From: Bacillota bacterium
Lineage (GTDB): Bacteria; Bacillota; DTU030
Direction: 5' to 3'
DNA length: 7,345 nucleotides
Assembly: GCA_012841005.1 (NCBI GenBank)
Contig: DUVO01000288.1
Location: 1 to 7,345 of the forward strand
Position numbers and translations under genes: made by a program. Shown piece after piece: positions 6,082 through 7,345 of the stretch. Each line of letters begins with the position of its first letter. Positions within the stretch are counted from its first letter, which is position 1. The notes under the pieces are model-generated. The model saw only the letters and a list, made by a program, of their open reading frames with translations, was not told where the DNA came from and did no database searches.

Positions 6082-7345
6082 AATAAATCACCTCTTTTCT
6101 TTTTGCTTGTATATTCTTGCCAATATAAAAATAATCCTGCCTATAAAATAAAAAACTGGAAAAAATTCGCAAATCGCCCCTGGCCTGGGCCAGGGGCGAT
6201 ATCCCTAATTCATAAAGCATCCATTCGGCGAAAACACCATAACCGCGCATAGGATCATTTACAAAAACATGAGTTACAACACCAACCAATTTATTGTCCT
6301 TTATTATGGGGCTCCCGCTCATGCCTTGAATTATTCCGCCCGTTCTCTCAATAAGGTCGGGGTCCTTGATTTTTATTACCATACCCTTGTTAGTGGGGTT
6401 ATTTTGATTAAAAACACGTTCAATTTCAATAGCATAGCGTTCTATTTTATCTTCCTCAAGGACCGTTAATATCTCTGCAGGGCCGGGGGTCACCTGGGAA
6501 GCAAGGGCAACAGGGATCCCTTCCGGGTAATAGGGGTTTTCAATATGGTCATAAAGGGTGCCAAAGATACCGTAATCCGTATTTTTTTCGATGTCACCTA
6601 GTATATCTTCTTCCTGGGTAAAAATACCAATTTTTTCTCCCGGCAGCCCCTTCAAACCCTTATGAATTCCGGACACAACTGCCTTTACAACCGTTCCTTC
6701 TTCCACATTGAGGGGTTGATTTGTCTCTACATCGGTAATCACATGGCCAAGGGCCCCGTAACGTCCCGATTCTGGATGATAGAAGGATAGGGTTCCAACG
6801 CCATTGGCACCATCTCGCACATAAAGGCCAATCCGGTAGCGTCCTGTTTCTTTACATAAAACCGGCTCAATTTCAGATACTAAGATTGTAGCTCCCCGCT
6901 TATACTCAATTTGAACTTTTTCCCCCTGGCGGCCATATTCGTGTACCAATTCAGCTAAATGTACTACATTCTTTATTTTTTCTCCATTAACCCTGAGAAT
7001 AGTGTCTCCTACTGTGATACCAGCTTCCCGGGCCGGATTCTTTATCATGGTACCAGGCTCTCCGATAGCTGCCACCCCGATTACGATGACACCATGGGAG
7101 AGAAGCAGTACTCCGATGGAATGCCCCCCGGGTATTACCTTCACAGGCGGGAGTACATTTACCATCATTCTTTTCACTGGAACACCAAAAAAAAGTAACT
7201 CTACTTCTACTTCTCCCCTCTGTACCGGTTCCATCTCCAGGGGAGTACCCAAATTGACTTTAGCAACTTGGGGAGATAGGGGAAGGCCGTTTAGATTGAT
7301 AACACCTTCACGATCCGATCTTATATAGACATTGACGGGAAAACC
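6044..7345 (-). CDS. spoIVB: SpoIVB, S55 serine peptidase of the sigma-K checkpoint (5' end off window, C-terminus extended)
   Basis: The frame is open to the right edge, so the N-terminal membrane anchor is missing; 433 residues are visible. SpoIVB is made in the forespore and cleaves SpoIVFA to activate pro-sigma-K processing. It shows a PDZ domain (visible residues about 88-155, [20 protein letters not shown]), then the S55 peptidase domain with GALGHVITD (catalytic His, about 201) and GMSGSPI (catalytic Ser, about 345); an Asp in [11 protein letters not shown] is a likely third partner. The conserved end of the family, [25 protein letters not shown], is reached near base 6203. Relatives normally stop about here. 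Instead the frame continues some 50 codons through the terminator, the sigma-H promoter and the spo0A ribosome site, to a TGA at 6046-6044 inside spo0A. The extra tail (Phe-, Tyr- and Lys-rich) resembles no domain I know and is best read as translated regulatory DNA after loss of a stop codon. Confidence 0.95.
   Translation of the reverse strand, partial: GFPVNVYIRSDREGVINLNGLPLSPQVAKVNLGTPLEMEPVQRGEVEVELLFFGVPVKRMMVNVLPPVKVIPGGHSIGVLLLSHGVIVIGVAAIGEPGTMIKNPAREAGITVGDTILRVNGEKIKNVVHLAELVHEYGRQGEKVQIEYKRGATILVSEIEPVLCKETGRYRIGLYVRDGANGVGTLSFYHPESGRYGALGHVITDVETNQPLNVEEGTVVKAVVSGIHKGLKGLPGEKIGIFTQEEDILGDIEKNTDYGIFGTLYDHIENPYYPEGIPVALASQVTPGPAEILTVLEEDKIERYAIEIERVFNQNNPTNKGMVIKIKDPDLIERTGGIIQGMSGSPIIKDNKLVGVVTHVFVNDPMRGYGVFAEWMLYELGISPLAQARGDLRIFSSFLFYRQDYFYIGKNIQAKRKEVIYFAAKTNFGNDSR
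6088..6095 (-). promoter_or_regulatory. Shine-Dalgarno deciding the spo0A TTG start
   Basis: AGAGGTGA on the minus strand, six bases before TTG 6081. It supports the TTG start over the ATG at codon 9. The site lies inside the extended spoIVB frame, so ribosomes finishing spoIVB would cross it. Confidence 0.8.
6111..6140 (-). promoter_or_regulatory. Sigma-H promoter of spo0A
   Basis: The minus strand has GCAGGATTA (6140-6132), a full match to the sigma-H -35 RnAGGAwWW. After 12 bases comes CAAGAATAT (6119-6111), matching the -10 RnnGAATww except at its first purine. The transcript would start some 20-25 bases before the spo0A TTG. Spo0A in Bacillus subtilis also has a sigma-H promoter that raises expression at sporulation onset, so position and function agree. 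It lies downstream of the hairpin terminator. No convincing 0A box was seen beside it. Confidence 0.8.
6151..6200 (-). terminator. Intrinsic terminator between spoIVB and spo0A (inside the open spoIVB frame)
   Basis: A perfect 13-bp inverted repeat ATCGCCCCTGGCC / GGCCAGGGGCGAT occupies 6173-6200 with a two-base centre (in practice a 12-bp stem with a four-base loop). On the minus strand it is followed by TTTGCGAATTTTTTCC and another T run. Such a GC-rich stem plus U-rich tail is a strong Rho-independent terminator for spoIVB. The spoIVB frame has no stop before it, so the coding frame passes through the stem. Confidence 0.88.

Noticed and set aside
6160..6175. TTTGCGAA after the spoIVB terminator as a possible Spo0A box
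   Set aside because: It lacks one base of TTTGTCGAA, so the spacing of the conserved bases is wrong. No better 0A box was found near the spo0A or steA promoters.
1..7345. CRISPR array, tRNA, rRNA, insertion sequence or phage genes
   Set aside because: No regularly spaced repeats, no cloverleaf sequence, no transposase motifs and no terminal inverted repeats were recognised.

Overview
The window looks like a chromosomal sporulation locus from an endospore-forming member of the Clostridia (Peptococcaceae, Desulfotomaculum or Moorella-like; the genus cannot be fixed from sequence alone). The evidence is the adjacent spoIVB and spo0A genes, purine-rich GGAGG-type ribosome binding sites, frequent TTG starts, and a PAS-type sigma-54 activator of a kind common in anaerobic Firmicutes. 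All six genes lie on the minus strand, so the window reads biologically from right to left. I see no rRNA, tRNA, CRISPR array, insertion sequence or phage gene.

Layout in the direction of transcription. (1) 7345-6044: spoIVB, the S55 serine peptidase of the sigma-K checkpoint, cut by the right edge at its 5' end. Its frame has no stop at the usual place and runs through an intrinsic terminator into spo0A. (2) 6140-6111: a near-perfect sigma-H promoter, then 6081-5311: spo0A, closed by an intrinsic terminator at 5305-5277. (3) 5276-5063: a 214-bp leader with a weak promoter candidate, a palindrome, a short heptamer repeat and a strong Shine-Dalgarno sequence. (4) 5062-1527: a tight four-gene cassette: steA-like (thiamin-pyrophosphokinase-like fold plus C-terminal membrane segment), steB/MctB-like (membrane anchor plus coiled coil), a family-2 glycosyltransferase, and a divergent MraY/WecA-like polyprenyl-phosphate glycosyl-1-phosphate transferase. 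(5) 1471-1: a sigma-54-dependent activator with an N-terminal Rossmann-like domain, two PAS domains and an AAA+ domain, cut by the left edge.

How the genes may work together. SpoIVB and Spo0A control sporulation. SteA/SteB homologues in Actinobacteria form a membrane complex linked to cell separation, and there they also sit next to recN, the usual upstream neighbour of spoIVB in Firmicutes. The two glycosyltransferases co-transcribed with steAB suggest a lipid-linked glycan made at or for the septum; this is inference. The sigma-54 activator probably controls genes to the left, outside the window.

Most interesting points: the spoIVB frame that passes through its own terminator and through the spo0A promoter; the steAB-GT2-GT4 cassette; a possible leader-ORF/hairpin arrangement at the start of the sigma-54 activator; and four consecutive genes with TTG starts.
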